Below, piece by piece: positions 31,008 to 39,238 of a stretch of 39,238 bases of DNA (positions are counted from its first letter, which is position 1; each line of letters opens with the position of its first letter). A program made the position numbers and the translations under genes. Source of the DNA: Candidatus Alloscybalousia intestinigallinarum (GTDB lineage Bacteria > Bacillota_I > Bacilli_A > RF39 > UBA660); NCBI GenBank assembly GCA_018716115.1, contig DVKF01000037.1, positions 1-39,238 on the forward strand, given 5' to 3'. The notes below the pieces were generated by a model, which was not told the DNA's origin, searched no databases, and was given only the letters and a program-made list of their open reading frames with translations.

Positions 31008-33050
31008 CTATCTGACAAGTTGTTTAACATCTTCTACTTGGTAAAATCCTTCCGCTAAACTTGGATTAACATTTCCATTTACATCCTTAGAATTTCCATT
31101 AATGGCTAAATAGCCGATAACTTGTGCTCCCATATCTTGATACTGCTGACACAAATCGATATCAGAAAGTAAGACATCGTATTCTTCGCCATCTAACTGG
31201 AATACTACTTTATACGCTTCACGAACAGTATCTTGATCATAATATGGTACTTTCCCATCCTCTTCATTCATATGAATATTAGAATATACTTTAGCACCTT
31301 CTTGAAGAGTAAATTCTTCTAAATAAGCAAGTGGAGTTACTTCCAAATTCGTAACTTTTGATGATGTTTGTTTAGCTTGAGCAACTTCTTTCATCTCATG
31401 ATTAGAAACAACCTCGGCACTAGAAGTATTTTCTAAAACAACAGTTTCTTCTTCTCTTGGCTTTTCAGTTTCTTTTTCCTCTACTTTTTCCGTTATACTT
31501 TCAGAAGATGGAGTAATTTGAATAGAAGACGATTCAAGTTCTGCTTCAGTAAAAGTTAAATCATCACTATCAATATCTGTCTCAATCGTATTTCCATTTA
31601 CCGTAGCCAATTCTGTAGAATGGGTATCACCTAATCGAAATAAAGAGGCAATTCCTAAACCGGCAACTAAACCAAATGCTGAAAGCGTAACAAGAAATCT
31701 CTGTTTACGTGGAAAATTCTGTTCTTGATAAAATTTTATATATTCATTAGCAGACTCTAGTAAAGAAGAATAATTATCTTCTCGATCTAGATTGGTTGAA
31801 TATAAAGCCTTATCTAATTTCTTTTCCATACAATTGACACTAAGTTTCGTAATCGTATCTAAGTCTCGATTATCATCGCCTTTAAGAGGTATATTGGTTA
31901 CTCTTTCTAATCTTTTTTGAATTTGAAGTGCTTTTTTCGTTGTTAAATAGTAACCATTTTTTTGAATCATTTGACAAGTATGATAATGGTAATTTACCCC
32001 TGATACAAAATGAAACTTAGAGGTAATTTTCGTCCATTTATTATATATTTTACTTGCTTCTTTAAAATGGTTAATCTTCTTTTGAACAACATCTAAAGGA
32101 GTAGAAGAAGATACATTTTTACTCTTTTTATGCATATTCTTTTTCCTTGGTGAAGCATAATAATTAAGTTCTTTACGTAACTTACGCATCGTTTTTTCAG
32201 CTTTTTCTAATTCTTCTTCAGACACACGACTAATCATATCATAATAACCATTTGCATTTAATAAATCAATTTCTTCTAAAGATAATCTTTCTCCATTTCT
32301 AAGGGTTACTTTCTTCGTTTCTATTGGCTTTACAATGCCATCTAACTGTGCTACTATCTTAGAAATTGCTTCTCTCTCTCTACGAATAGCCTTCTCTTTT
32401 AATGGACTAGTAACTTGCTTCAAACTTGCTTGATTAACAAAAGATTTTTCAACTGTCTTTAAAGAACAAGTATAATAACCCGTTACATATTTATGATAAA
32501 AATCAAAAGTAAGACCATTCTTTAAGTCATCACTTAATTTTTTACGGAGAGTTTGTAGCTTTTCCAAATAATCCTCTTTTACCCGTTTAATTTGACGCTT
32601 ATTTACAGAAAATTTCTTCTTATTTTCTCTCTTCCTTACTGTATACTCCTTAAAGTCCATTTTCGCTAAACGACCTTCAATCAACTGAAGGTTATGTTCA
32701 TAAGCTTGTTTTTTCTTATCATTACGTAATAAAGAAAGATACTCTTCTACAGTAAAATCTAAAATTTCCTTGTCCTCTTCTTGGGCATCCAAATACAAGT
32801 CATATAAACCAACATAAAGCTTTAAAAAACGATCGATAGCAATAGACATCGTTTCAGTCCGATTATCTAACTTAGTATCTGGAAGAAGATCACATTCGCG
32901 TTTCAATTCGTAAGCAAGATTAACGTTATCTATCAAAGAACCAAGAGTCATCTTTCTTACTTGACGTAGTTCCCATACTAATTGTAGAAACATTTGATAA
33001 TTCATTTCTATCTGTTTTACTACTTCTGCTTTTTCTTTTTTCATTTCCAT
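31008..33050 (-). CDS. Large membrane-anchored protein, unknown function
   Basis: The 680-aa protein has a helical, Lys/Glu-rich cytoplasmic part (about 1-440; heptad-like at 130-200 and 270-310), one transmembrane helix (about 448-470, LVTLSAFGLVAGLGIASLF), an acidic Ser/Thr/Glu linker (about 475-580), and a C-terminal extracellular domain of about 95 residues (FTLQEGAKVYSNIHMNEEDG, YLAINGNSKDVNGNVNPSLA). No family is recognised. A cytosol-to-surface layout suggests an envelope or signalling role, but nothing proves it. ATG at 33050 with GGGAG upstream; the longer ORF to 33107 lacks a site. Confidence 0.65.
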   Translation of the reverse strand: MEMKKEKAEVVKQIEMNYQMFLQLVWELRQVRKMTLGSLIDNVNLAYELKRECDLLPDTKLDNRTETMSIAIDRFLKLYVGLYDLYLDAQEEDKEILDFTVEEYLSLLRNDKKKQAYEHNLQLIEGRLAKMDFKEYTVRKRENKKKFSVNKRQIKRVKEDYLEKLQTLRKKLSDDLKNGLTFDFYHKYVTGYYTCSLKTVEKSFVNQASLKQVTSPLKEKAIRREREAISKIVAQLDGIVKPIETKKVTLRNGERLSLEEIDLLNANGYYDMISRVSEEELEKAEKTMRKLRKELNYYASPRKKNMHKKSKNVSSSTPLDVVQKKINHFKEASKIYNKWTKITSKFHFVSGVNYHYHTCQMIQKNGYYLTTKKALQIQKRLERVTNIPLKGDDNRDLDTITKLSVNCMEKKLDKALYSTNLDREDNYSSLLESANEYIKFYQEQNFPRKQRFLVTLSAFGLVAGLGIASLFRLGDTHSTELATVNGNTIETDIDSDDLTFTEAELESSSIQITPSSESITEKVEEKETEKPREEETVVLENTSSAEVVSNHEMKEVAQAKQTSSKVTNLEVTPLAYLEEFTLQEGAKVYSNIHMNEEDGKVPYYDQDTVREAYKVVFQLDGEEYDVLLSDIDLCQQYQDMGAQVIGYLAINGNSKDVNGNVNPSLAEGFYQVEDVKQLVR

Positions 33051-33367
33051 ACTAATCAACTCCCAATAACGGGGCCTATTATAACACAAATAAACGAATA
33101 TTGTCAAAATTTGTCGCCTTTACTTGCCCTCCTTACTTGCCACAAAACTTCATGATTTATACTTTCCATCACCAGGTTAGTTATCAAGTTTGAAAACTAA
33201 AAACTTTTTTATATTTTCTGCCTATCTATTTTCTTCTATCTACTTATTTAAATTTACATTTGAACGGCTAATAATAAAATTACAAATGATTTAGTAAAAA
33301 GAACTTCCTCTGATAATTTACTATCCCTTTTCCCCGTGATATAATAAATATAAAATAAATAAAGGAG
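33051..33367. other. Divergent promoter region
   Basis: Between the divergent 680-aa protein and ABC transporter genes. An extended -10 (TGTGATATAAT region, TG at 33337-33338, TATAAT at 33340-33345) points to the ABC genes. No gene or clear operator is seen; several short poly-T tracts are present. Confidence 0.5.
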
Positions 33368-33376
33368 ATGATCGAG

Positions 33377-34078
33377 TTGTCCTATATTGAATTTAAAGAA
33401 GTAAATAAAATTTATGGAGAAAAAGAAAATAAAATTCACGCCCTAGTAAATACTAGCTTTCAAATTGAAAAAAGTGAACTGGTTGTCATCTTAGGTCCAA
33501 GTGGTGCGGGTAAAACGACAGCATTAAATATACTAGGTGGTATGGATAACGCAACAAGTGGAGAAGTAATCATCGACGGAAAAAATATTACCCATTATAG
33601 TAAAAAAGAACTAACCCGTTATCGTAGAAATGATATTGGTTTTGTCTTCCAATTTTATAACTTAATTCAAAATTTAACTGCGTTAGAAAACGTAGAACTA
33701 GCAATAGAAATCTGTAAAGACCATTTTGATCCCAAAGAAATTTTAAAAAGTGTAGGTTTAGAGAATAGAATGAATAACTTTCCAAGTCAACTATCTGGTG
33801 GTGAGCAACAACGAGTAGCGATCGCTAGAGCCATCGCAAAAAATCCTAAAATACTTCTAGCTGATGAACCAACTGGTGCATTAGACTACACAACTGGTAA
33901 ACAAATTTTAAAACTCCTAAAACAGATTCAACAAGAAAGAGGCGTAACCGTAATTATCATCACTCATAATTCCGCAATTGCCCCTATGGCCGATAAAGTC
34001 ATCAAATTCAAAAATGGACAAGCAGAAAATGTCATTCTGAATGAAAAACCTCTTCCAGTAGAGGAAATAGAATGGTGA
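33377..34078 (+). CDS. ABC transporter ATPase, MacB/LolD type
   Basis: The 233-aa ATPase has Walker [11 protein letters not shown] loop FVFQFYNL, signature [14 protein letters not shown], Walker [13 protein letters not shown] and H loop ITHN; the TGALD D loop is typical of the lipoprotein/bacteriocin-export (MacB, LolD, BceA) group. I place the start at a TTG (33377) because AAAGGAG lies 9 bp upstream; the ATG at 33368 directly abuts the ribosome binding site. Its stop codon overlaps the GGTGA of the permease gene, so the pair is coupled. Confidence 0.9.
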   Translation: MSYIEFKEVNKIYGEKENKIHALVNTSFQIEKSELVVILGPSGAGKTTALNILGGMDNATSGEVIIDGKNITHYSKKELTRYRRNDIGFVFQFYNLIQNLTALENVELAIEICKDHFDPKEILKSVGLENRMNNFPSQLSGGEQQRVAIARAIAKNPKILLADEPTGALDYTTGKQILKLLKQIQQERGVTVIIITHNSAIAPMADKVIKFKNGQAENVILNEKPLPVEEIEW

Positions 34079-34082
34079 TACT

Positions 34083-36644
34083 ATGCTAATCAAAGAAAGC
34101 TTTATCAGTATTAAAAAAAACTACAAACGTTATATTTCCTTAATTTTAATTATTCTATTAGGTGTAGGATTCTATGCAGGTATTAAAGCCAGTTCACCAG
34201 ATATGAAAGATACACTAAATCATTTTTATCAACAACACAACCTATATGATTTTCAATTAATTTCCAAACTAGGAATTTTAGAAGAAGATATCGCAGAACT
34301 ACAAAATGCAGGATACACCGTAGAAGCCATATACAGTTTTGATACAGTAATAAAAAAGCAGGAAGAAAATGCCGTCAAAGTATATAGTTACGATAAAAAC
34401 AGTAAAATAAATACACTTACTTTGATCGAAGGAAAATACCCCCAACAAGAAAATGAATGCGTAATTGAAAAAAATGAAACGACAGAAGATTTTAAAATTG
34501 GAGATAAACTAACCGTAGGACAAGGAAATCTAAATCAAAAGGAATTAACCATAACTGGTTTCATTCAAAGTCCAATCTATATTTCTCAAGAAAAAGATTC
34601 TACCAATCTTTTATCCGGAAAAATTGATTATTACTTATATACACCAAAAGAAAATTTTACAGACGACTACTACTCTATTTTATATGTTGATTTAGATAAT
34701 GAAAAAAGTATTTTTTCTAAAAGCTATGACAAAAAAATACAAGATGAAGAAAAAAAACTACAAGAGATTACAAATAAACGAAATACTATCAGAAAAGAAG
34801 AACTACTAAATCCGATTCGAAATCAGCAAAACACATTAGAACAACAATACAATACCTTAAAAGAACAATATGAAAATATAGAAAACAATCCGAACATCAG
34901 TAATGAACAAAAAGAAACACTAGCCACCACTTTAGAATCTTTAGAAAACAGTAAAGTTGAACTCGAAGATTCTATTCAAACAATCGAAGATAGCGAGTGG
35001 TACATATTAGATATTACTTCTAATATTGGCGTATATCAATACGAACAAGATACTCTCCGACTCTCTAATATCGCGGAAATCTTCCCTCTTGTTTTCTTCG
35101 TAGTAGCTATTTTAGTTTGTTTAACTACAATGACTAGAATGATTGAAGAACAAAGAAGTCAAATAGGAACTTTAAAATCTTTAGGTTATACTAGTTTTAC
35201 AATTATGTTTAAATACATTATCTACGCTTTAAGTGCTACTTTAATAGGCTCTATTATGGGTGTCACGATCGGATTTAAAATTATTCCTAATATTATCTTC
35301 AATATGTATGATGTTGCTTATAACATCCCAGATTTTCAAAATAGTTTTCAAATGGATTTAGCGATTCAAGGAACACTAATCGCATTAGTTTGTACCCTAG
35401 GAGCCACCATTTATACTTCAATTAAAACCTTAAAAGAAGTTCCTGCCGAATTACTAAGACCTAAAGCCCCAAAAAGTGGTAAACGAGTTCTATTAGAAAA
35501 AATCCCATTGATTTGGAAAAGATTACATTTTTCACATAAAGTAACCATTCGTAATGTTTTTAGGTACAAAAAGAAATTCCTAATGACAATTATTGGAATA
35601 TCGGGATCAACGGCATTAGTCTTAGCTGGTTTTGGTCTAAAAGATTGTATTGAGCGACTTGTTCCTGATCAATATGAACATGTTTTTCAATATCAAGCAA
35701 CTGTTACTTTAACAGAAAACGCTACTTCCGAGCAAAAGGAACAAATCCTTACCGAGTTAGAAAATAAAGAAGAAATAACCGATATTTTAAGAGTTGATCA
35801 AGAAGGAATTCAAATTGACTATAATGATACTACTCAAAATGTTCAAGTAATTATTCCAGATGGCAATATAGAAAATTTTATTCGTTTACAAAATCGAGAA
35901 AGTAAAGAAATATATACATTAACTAGCGGCGTCATCATTACCGAAAAAATAGCTAACTTATTAGACAAACAAATAGGAGATACTATTAGTTTCGAAATAA
36001 ATAAAGAAACTTATCAAGAAAAAATAACAGGTATTACTGAAAACTATTTCAATCATTACTTCTATTTGCCACAAATAGAAGCCAAAGAGAAAGATAACTA
36101 CAACACACTCTTTCTTAAAACCATAAATTTAACCGAAAAAGAAGAAAAAGACTTAGCAACGATTTTAAAAGAAATACCAGGCATATCATCAATAAGCTTC
36201 ACTTCAGATAGTAAAGATACTTTTGATTCGACAATGAAAAACTTTAGTTACGTGGCACTTATCTTAATCGTATCAGCAGGACTATTAGCATTTATCGTTT
36301 TATATAATTTAGAAAGTGTTAATATTAGTGAAAGAGTTCGAGAACTAGCAAGCATTAAAGTATTAGGTTTCTATGATAAAGAAGTATATTTATACATCAC
36401 TAGAGAAACCATCATTCTATTTATTATCGGAATAGTCATTGGTTTAGGATTAGGAAACATTCTAGTTTATTATATATTAAAAACCTGTGAACAAGATATT
36501 ATGATGTTTAATCCTATCGTTGCATGGCCAAGTTATTTTTATACTCTTCTTATTATGATTGTATTTATCTCTATTGTCAGTATTACTTCTTATTTTACTC
36601 TCAAAAAAATTGACATGATTGAATCATTAAAAAGTGTAGAATAA
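34083..36644 (+). CDS. FtsX-family ABC permease with periplasmic coiled coil
   Basis: The 853-aa permease has a first helix (about 15-35), a large external domain (40-330) with a predicted coiled coil (about 215-300, rich in EQQYNTLKEQYE-like repeats), three helices (about 333-450, FFVVAILVCLTTMTRMIEEQ), a middle helix and second external domain (about 490-720), and three final helices (about 725-840, ESVNISERVRELASIKVLGF). Two FtsX blocks make it a single-chain permease as in BceB-type or antimicrobial-peptide exporters. The coiled coil is typical of Firmicute members. A terminator follows. The substrate is unknown; no sensor genes adjoin. Confidence 0.88.
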   Translation: MLIKESFISIKKNYKRYISLILIILLGVGFYAGIKASSPDMKDTLNHFYQQHNLYDFQLISKLGILEEDIAELQNAGYTVEAIYSFDTVIKKQEENAVKVYSYDKNSKINTLTLIEGKYPQQENECVIEKNETTEDFKIGDKLTVGQGNLNQKELTITGFIQSPIYISQEKDSTNLLSGKIDYYLYTPKENFTDDYYSILYVDLDNEKSIFSKSYDKKIQDEEKKLQEITNKRNTIRKEELLNPIRNQQNTLEQQYNTLKEQYENIENNPNISNEQKETLATTLESLENSKVELEDSIQTIEDSEWYILDITSNIGVYQYEQDTLRLSNIAEIFPLVFFVVAILVCLTTMTRMIEEQRSQIGTLKSLGYTSFTIMFKYIIYALSATLIGSIMGVTIGFKIIPNIIFNMYDVAYNIPDFQNSFQMDLAIQGTLIALVCTLGATIYTSIKTLKEVPAELLRPKAPKSGKRVLLEKIPLIWKRLHFSHKVTIRNVFRYKKKFLMTIIGISGSTALVLAGFGLKDCIERLVPDQYEHVFQYQATVTLTENATSEQKEQILTELENKEEITDILRVDQEGIQIDYNDTTQNVQVIIPDGNIENFIRLQNRESKEIYTLTSGVIITEKIANLLDKQIGDTISFEINKETYQEKITGITENYFNHYFYLPQIEAKEKDNYNTLFLKTINLTEKEEKDLATILKEIPGISSISFTSDSKDTFDSTMKNFSYVALILIVSAGLLAFIVLYNLESVNISERVRELASIKVLGFYDKEVYLYITRETIILFIIGIVIGLGLGNILVYYILKTCEQDIMMFNPIVAWPSYFYTLLIMIVFISIVSITSYFTLKKIDMIESLKSVE

Positions 36645-36646
36645 AA

Positions 36647-36679
36647 AAAACATTCCTGTTGATATGGGAATGTTTTTTA
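36647..36679 (+). terminator. Terminator of the ABC operon
   Basis: AAAACATTCC/GGAATGTTTT stem and T run, 3 bp after the permease stop codon. Confidence 0.85.
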
Positions 36680-36847
36680 TACAGAAAACAGGATTATCAA
36701 CAAAATTAAAACAATAGAAAAACAGAAAATTCTTTCTCAAAAAAATTTCAAAATAGAAAATTTTGTAATTCTACAATTATTGCTTGTGCTACGAACAAAC
36801 GTTTTAAATAATAAGTTCACAGAGGGAAAAAACAAACCCAATTGTAA

Positions 36848-37726
36848 TTACGGTCTAAACAACTCCCCATTAGTATCATAAAGCAAAGGACTTTCTTCTT
36901 GGCGATAACGATTATGGAAAAATTGATCACTAACCACTAAACGAGTAGGTGTAATCTTTAAATTTTCCTTAAATTCTGTTTCTGAGCTTTCATAAGTTGA
37001 ATACGTAATTATAATTTCCATCTGATGAGGAAAATCAGAAAGAGAAGTGACCGTAAACGCATCTTCTTCATAAGAAGTTAATGTAGAAGAGTAATGACGA
37101 TTAGTTTCTGAAAAAGTAATTGTTGCTAATTTATCATTCACAAAATCCCTCTCATCCAAAGCCATAGAAGTACTAGCCCATAATTTTTGATTAAAAAATA
37201 CTTCTATTTTAAAATCTTGAATATCAAGTTTCTCATATTCATCCCGTAATTGAACACCAGAAATATAAATATAATCATTTTCGTTAGAATAAAGAACTAA
37301 ACCATGATGTAGCCAAAAATGCTCACTCTCCCCTATAAATGAATACACCGCTATCTTTTTATAATTATGTAAAAAATATACAAACATAAAGATAAACAAA
37401 ATAAGCAGCACAGATAAAATAACAAAGAAAATTCTACTTTGCTTTTTCATCCCTCTACGCTCTTTTTGAATCGTATGAACCATTAAAGAACTTACCTCAG
37501 AAGAAACAATTTCATTCGTTTGCTCCCCTTTAATTAAATCTAAAACACTACATCCTAAACAACGAGCTAGATCTTCATATAAAGAAATATCTGGCAAATA
37601 ATTTCCATTTTCCCATCTAGAAACTGTTCGATTAGTAACAGCTAATTTTTCAGCTAACATTGCCTGTGTTAAACCTCTTTCTTTTCGCAAAGATGCAATA
37701 AAAGAGCCAAATTTCTTCTGATCCAT
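36848..37726 (-). CDS. Membrane-bound XRE-family regulator
   Basis: The 292-aa protein has an N-terminal helix-turn-helix (FIASLRKERGLTQAMLAEKL, VTNRTVSRWENGNYLPDI; residues 7-60), a short linker, one transmembrane helix (about 98-117, IFFVILSVLLILFIFMFVYF) and a C-terminal domain outside the membrane (120-292). It could sense something outside and control transcription directly. No target is evident; the neighbouring ABC operon converges with it. ATG with AGGTGATG upstream. Confidence 0.85.
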   Translation of the reverse strand: MDQKKFGSFIASLRKERGLTQAMLAEKLAVTNRTVSRWENGNYLPDISLYEDLARCLGCSVLDLIKGEQTNEIVSSEVSSLMVHTIQKERRGMKKQSRIFFVILSVLLILFIFMFVYFLHNYKKIAVYSFIGESEHFWLHHGLVLYSNENDYIYISGVQLRDEYEKLDIQDFKIEVFFNQKLWASTSMALDERDFVNDKLATITFSETNRHYSSTLTSYEEDAFTVTSLSDFPHQMEIIITYSTYESSETEFKENLKITPTRLVVSDQFFHNRYRQEESPLLYDTNGELFRP

Positions 37727-37824
37727 AAAACATCACCTAATGCCATTATATATAGTTTAATGAAAAAAAACAGGACATAAATAGCGAATATAGCCTAGTA
37801 AAACTTCAATTTAAAATCTAATCG

Positions 37825-38769
37825 TTATTCTTTAGCTTTAGACTTTTGATAAATAAGAACGGAATCTTTTTTACTTTCGTCCTGAAACTTTAATCCAACT
37901 ACGCCAAGAAAAGAAACTAAGGAAAGATGTTCCTGATAATCTTCTAATATCTGAAAAGTCTTTTCCAAATCATAAATCAGTTGCCACCCTTCTTGATATT
38001 GAGTGTCTTTAGTTGTTTGATATAAATAACTAATTAGTAACTTGCCATCATCTAGCAAATACTTACTCATCTGATCAGTCATCTTCTTCACAAAATGACG
38101 GGAAAAATAAGTACCGATATTTGATAGCCAAATTGCTGTATACTGATCTTCTAAAGAACAAGAAAATACATTACCATGAATAAAACGAGGAACCACATTT
38201 AAAACCCTTTTTTTTAACTTTAAATAAGCATCTTCATTCATCAAATAAGAATTACAATTTCTAATCACCTGAGTACGATTCTCATCAAAATAAAAGAGGT
38301 CTTTTCTAACAGTTAAGGGTGAGAAATTTTGTAATAGCTCATCCCAAAATAGATATGACTCATAATCTAAAAGACGTAAAGTACCCTTAACCTTATGATA
38401 AAGGGGTAAACTAAATGCATCACGATTATCTTTAAAAACTTTAAAATAATCTTTATAACGCAAAAAAGAAAGAAATTCTGATAATTCCAATTCCAATAAG
38501 CAAGCAACTTTCAAGTAATAATAATACTTGGTATAGGGATTAACATCTAGAACGTCTATTGTCCTAGCGCCACCCATAATGGCATTTAAAACTTGGTCTC
38601 CTGATGAACCAACAGTAAGTAACTTATCCAAATTAAATAAATTGATATAACCAGAAATATTTTCAGTTGTAAAAGGATAAAGAAGAGAAAAATCTTTTTC
38701 AAACATCTCAACATGTAGCTTTTCACAACGCTTAATCGCATTGGCTAATAAAGTCTCAAATGAATCCAT
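37825..38769 (-). CDS. DUF3419/BtaA-like SAM-dependent transferase
   Basis: The 314-aa protein has a Rossmann-type SAM site (KLLTVGSSGDQVLNAIMGGA, IDVLDVNPYTKYYYYLK, residues 49-88) like the DUF3419/BtaA group, which moves an aminocarboxypropyl group from SAM to diacylglycerol, and a later YTAIWLSNIGTYFSRHF segment (motif IV-like, about 205-222). The acceptor is not known here; an ordinary methyltransferase is the alternative. ATG with GGAGTGGGGG upstream. It lies about 100 bp upstream of the XRE gene on the same strand, with no clear coupling. Confidence 0.6.
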   Translation of the reverse strand: MDSFETLLANAIKRCEKLHVEMFEKDFSLLYPFTTENISGYINLFNLDKLLTVGSSGDQVLNAIMGGARTIDVLDVNPYTKYYYYLKVACLLELELSEFLSFLRYKDYFKVFKDNRDAFSLPLYHKVKGTLRLLDYESYLFWDELLQNFSPLTVRKDLFYFDENRTQVIRNCNSYLMNEDAYLKLKKRVLNVVPRFIHGNVFSCSLEDQYTAIWLSNIGTYFSRHFVKKMTDQMSKYLLDDGKLLISYLYQTTKDTQYQEGWQLIYDLEKTFQILEDYQEHLSLVSFLGVVGLKFQDESKKDSVLIYQKSKAKE

Positions 38770-38885
38770 TACTAACCCCCACTCCTTCCTAAAGAAACTT
38801 GACCAAGCTCTTTTTCGTTTTTTATAATAAAATTTAATCTATCACAAAAGATAAACAATCTCAAGAAATTTATAAAAAAAGCAAC

Positions 38886-38915
38886 AAAAAAATTCAGATC
38901 ATATAATCTGAATTT
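38886..38915 (-). terminator. Terminator of tRNA-Ala
   Basis: AAATTCAGAT/ATCTGAATTT 10-bp stem, 6-nt loop, T run on the minus strand. Confidence 0.85.
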
Positions 38916-38925
38916 AATATTCATC

Positions 38926-39001
38926 TGGTGGAGAATAGGGGGATCGAACCCCTGACCTCCACGGTGCAAACGTGGCGCTCTCCCAGCTGAGCTAATTCCC
39001 C
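38926..39001 (-). tRNA. tRNA-Ala (anticodon TGC)
   Basis: Minus-strand cloverleaf: acceptor GGGGAAT/ATTCTCC, D arm GCTC...GAGC, anticodon arm CCACG-TTTGCAC-CGTGG giving TGC (reads GCA), T arm CAGGGG-TTCGATC-CCC, discriminator A, encoded CCA. Confidence 0.96.
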
Positions 39002-39144
39002 AATATAATTACTTAAACAGTTATAATAGGCACTAATAACTGCTCAGTGATTTAATTGTATATCAATAGATGATTTTTGTCAACAAAAAATAAAATTTTT
39101 TTAAGAATTTATGATTAATTTGTGATAATGTCTTAAGTGTTAAC

Positions 39145-39190
39145 TTGCGAAAATGTCTCACTGTTATATAATATGTCACCGAGGTGACAT
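39145..39190 (+). promoter_or_regulatory. Promoter and RBS-sequestering hairpin
   Basis: TTGCGA and TATAAT (39167-39172) are 16 bp apart. Right after comes an 8-bp inverted repeat ATGTCACC-GA-GGTGACAT (39173-39190) whose right arm contains the GAGGTGA ribosome binding site of the gene that starts at 39193. Confidence 0.65.
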
Positions 39191-39192
39191 AA

Positions 39193-39238
39193 ATGAGAAA
39201 GGTAGAATTAAGAATGAAAGAACAAGAAAAATATAAAG
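39193..39238 (+). CDS. Partial gene at window end, possibly an IS transposase
   Basis: Only 15 codons are visible (MRKVELRMKEQEKYK). The short start resembles that of some HTH-type transposases found in AT-rich Firmicutes (ISNCY-like), and a hairpin over the ribosome binding site is common in insertion sequences. AATGTCT-type motifs recur upstream (39127-39160), which may belong to the element's left end. The call is tentative because the rest lies outside the window. Confidence 0.4.
   Translation, partial: MRKVELRMKEQEKYK

Overview
The window looks like chromosomal DNA of a low-GC (roughly 30% by eye), Gram-positive, endospore-forming Firmicute (Bacilli or Erysipelotrichia-like, possibly an uncultured gut lineage). 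The reasons are strong AT bias with AGGAGG-type ribosome binding sites, the standard code (TGA used as stop), tRNA genes, an FtsW/RodA pair, ComEA/ComEC, a CotY/CotZ-type spore coat protein, a YjcZ-type small spore protein, a KinB-like kinase and a GluRS of the long low-GC type.

The centrepiece is a complete diversity-generating retroelement (DGR) on the minus strand, 13350-17913. In transcription order it holds a small TasA/SipW-type exported protein; a 575-aa exported target protein carrying the variable repeat (VR, 15729-15838) near its C-terminus; a 13-bp perfect hairpin; the template repeat (TR, 15461-15570); a MutS-domain-I-like accessory protein; an Avd-like four-helix protein; and a DGR-type reverse transcriptase (IGNMTSQ and YMDD motifs). 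TR and VR align over 110 bp without gaps. They differ at 12 positions, all 12 at template adenines on the coding strand (28 A of 110), which is the signature of adenine-specific mutagenic retrohoming. The template is also stop-proof in the VR frame. A 10-bp complementary pair (15593-15602 with 15328-15337) could close the TR RNA into one folded domain.

Next to the DGR (18043-21040) is a Tyr-recombinase gene between two 25-bp recombinase-core-like sites. That unit was later hit by a 1584-bp IS4-type element (18177-19760, 14-bp inverted ends, 8-bp target duplication) whose transposase reading frame is split by a -1 shift at an A6 run.

Left flank, 1-12335 (minus strand apart from one tRNA): a phosphoglycerate-mutase-like pseudoenzyme, a small membrane protein, a DUF2130 coiled-coil/nuclease-like protein, tRNA-Arg, an HD hydrolase, then a decayed Rhs region (4400-8180) with two Rhs core remnants and orphan, immunity-like genes, then comEC, comEA and ftsW. 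A YjcZ-like gene and def follow on the plus strand and converge with the DGR reverse transcriptase over a shared terminator.

Right flank, 21100-39238: a sensor kinase, an EIIB-like protein lacking its cysteine, spore coat genes, a RodA-like SEDS protein, tRNA-Glu with a duplicated 3' end and terminator, a Fic / unknown / glycosyltransferase operon, an AI-2E-family membrane protein, gltX, tRNA-Gln, a large membrane-anchored protein, a MacB-type ABC ATPase with FtsX permease, an XRE regulator, a DUF3419-like protein, tRNA-Ala, and the start of what may be another insertion sequence whose ribosome binding site lies in a hairpin.
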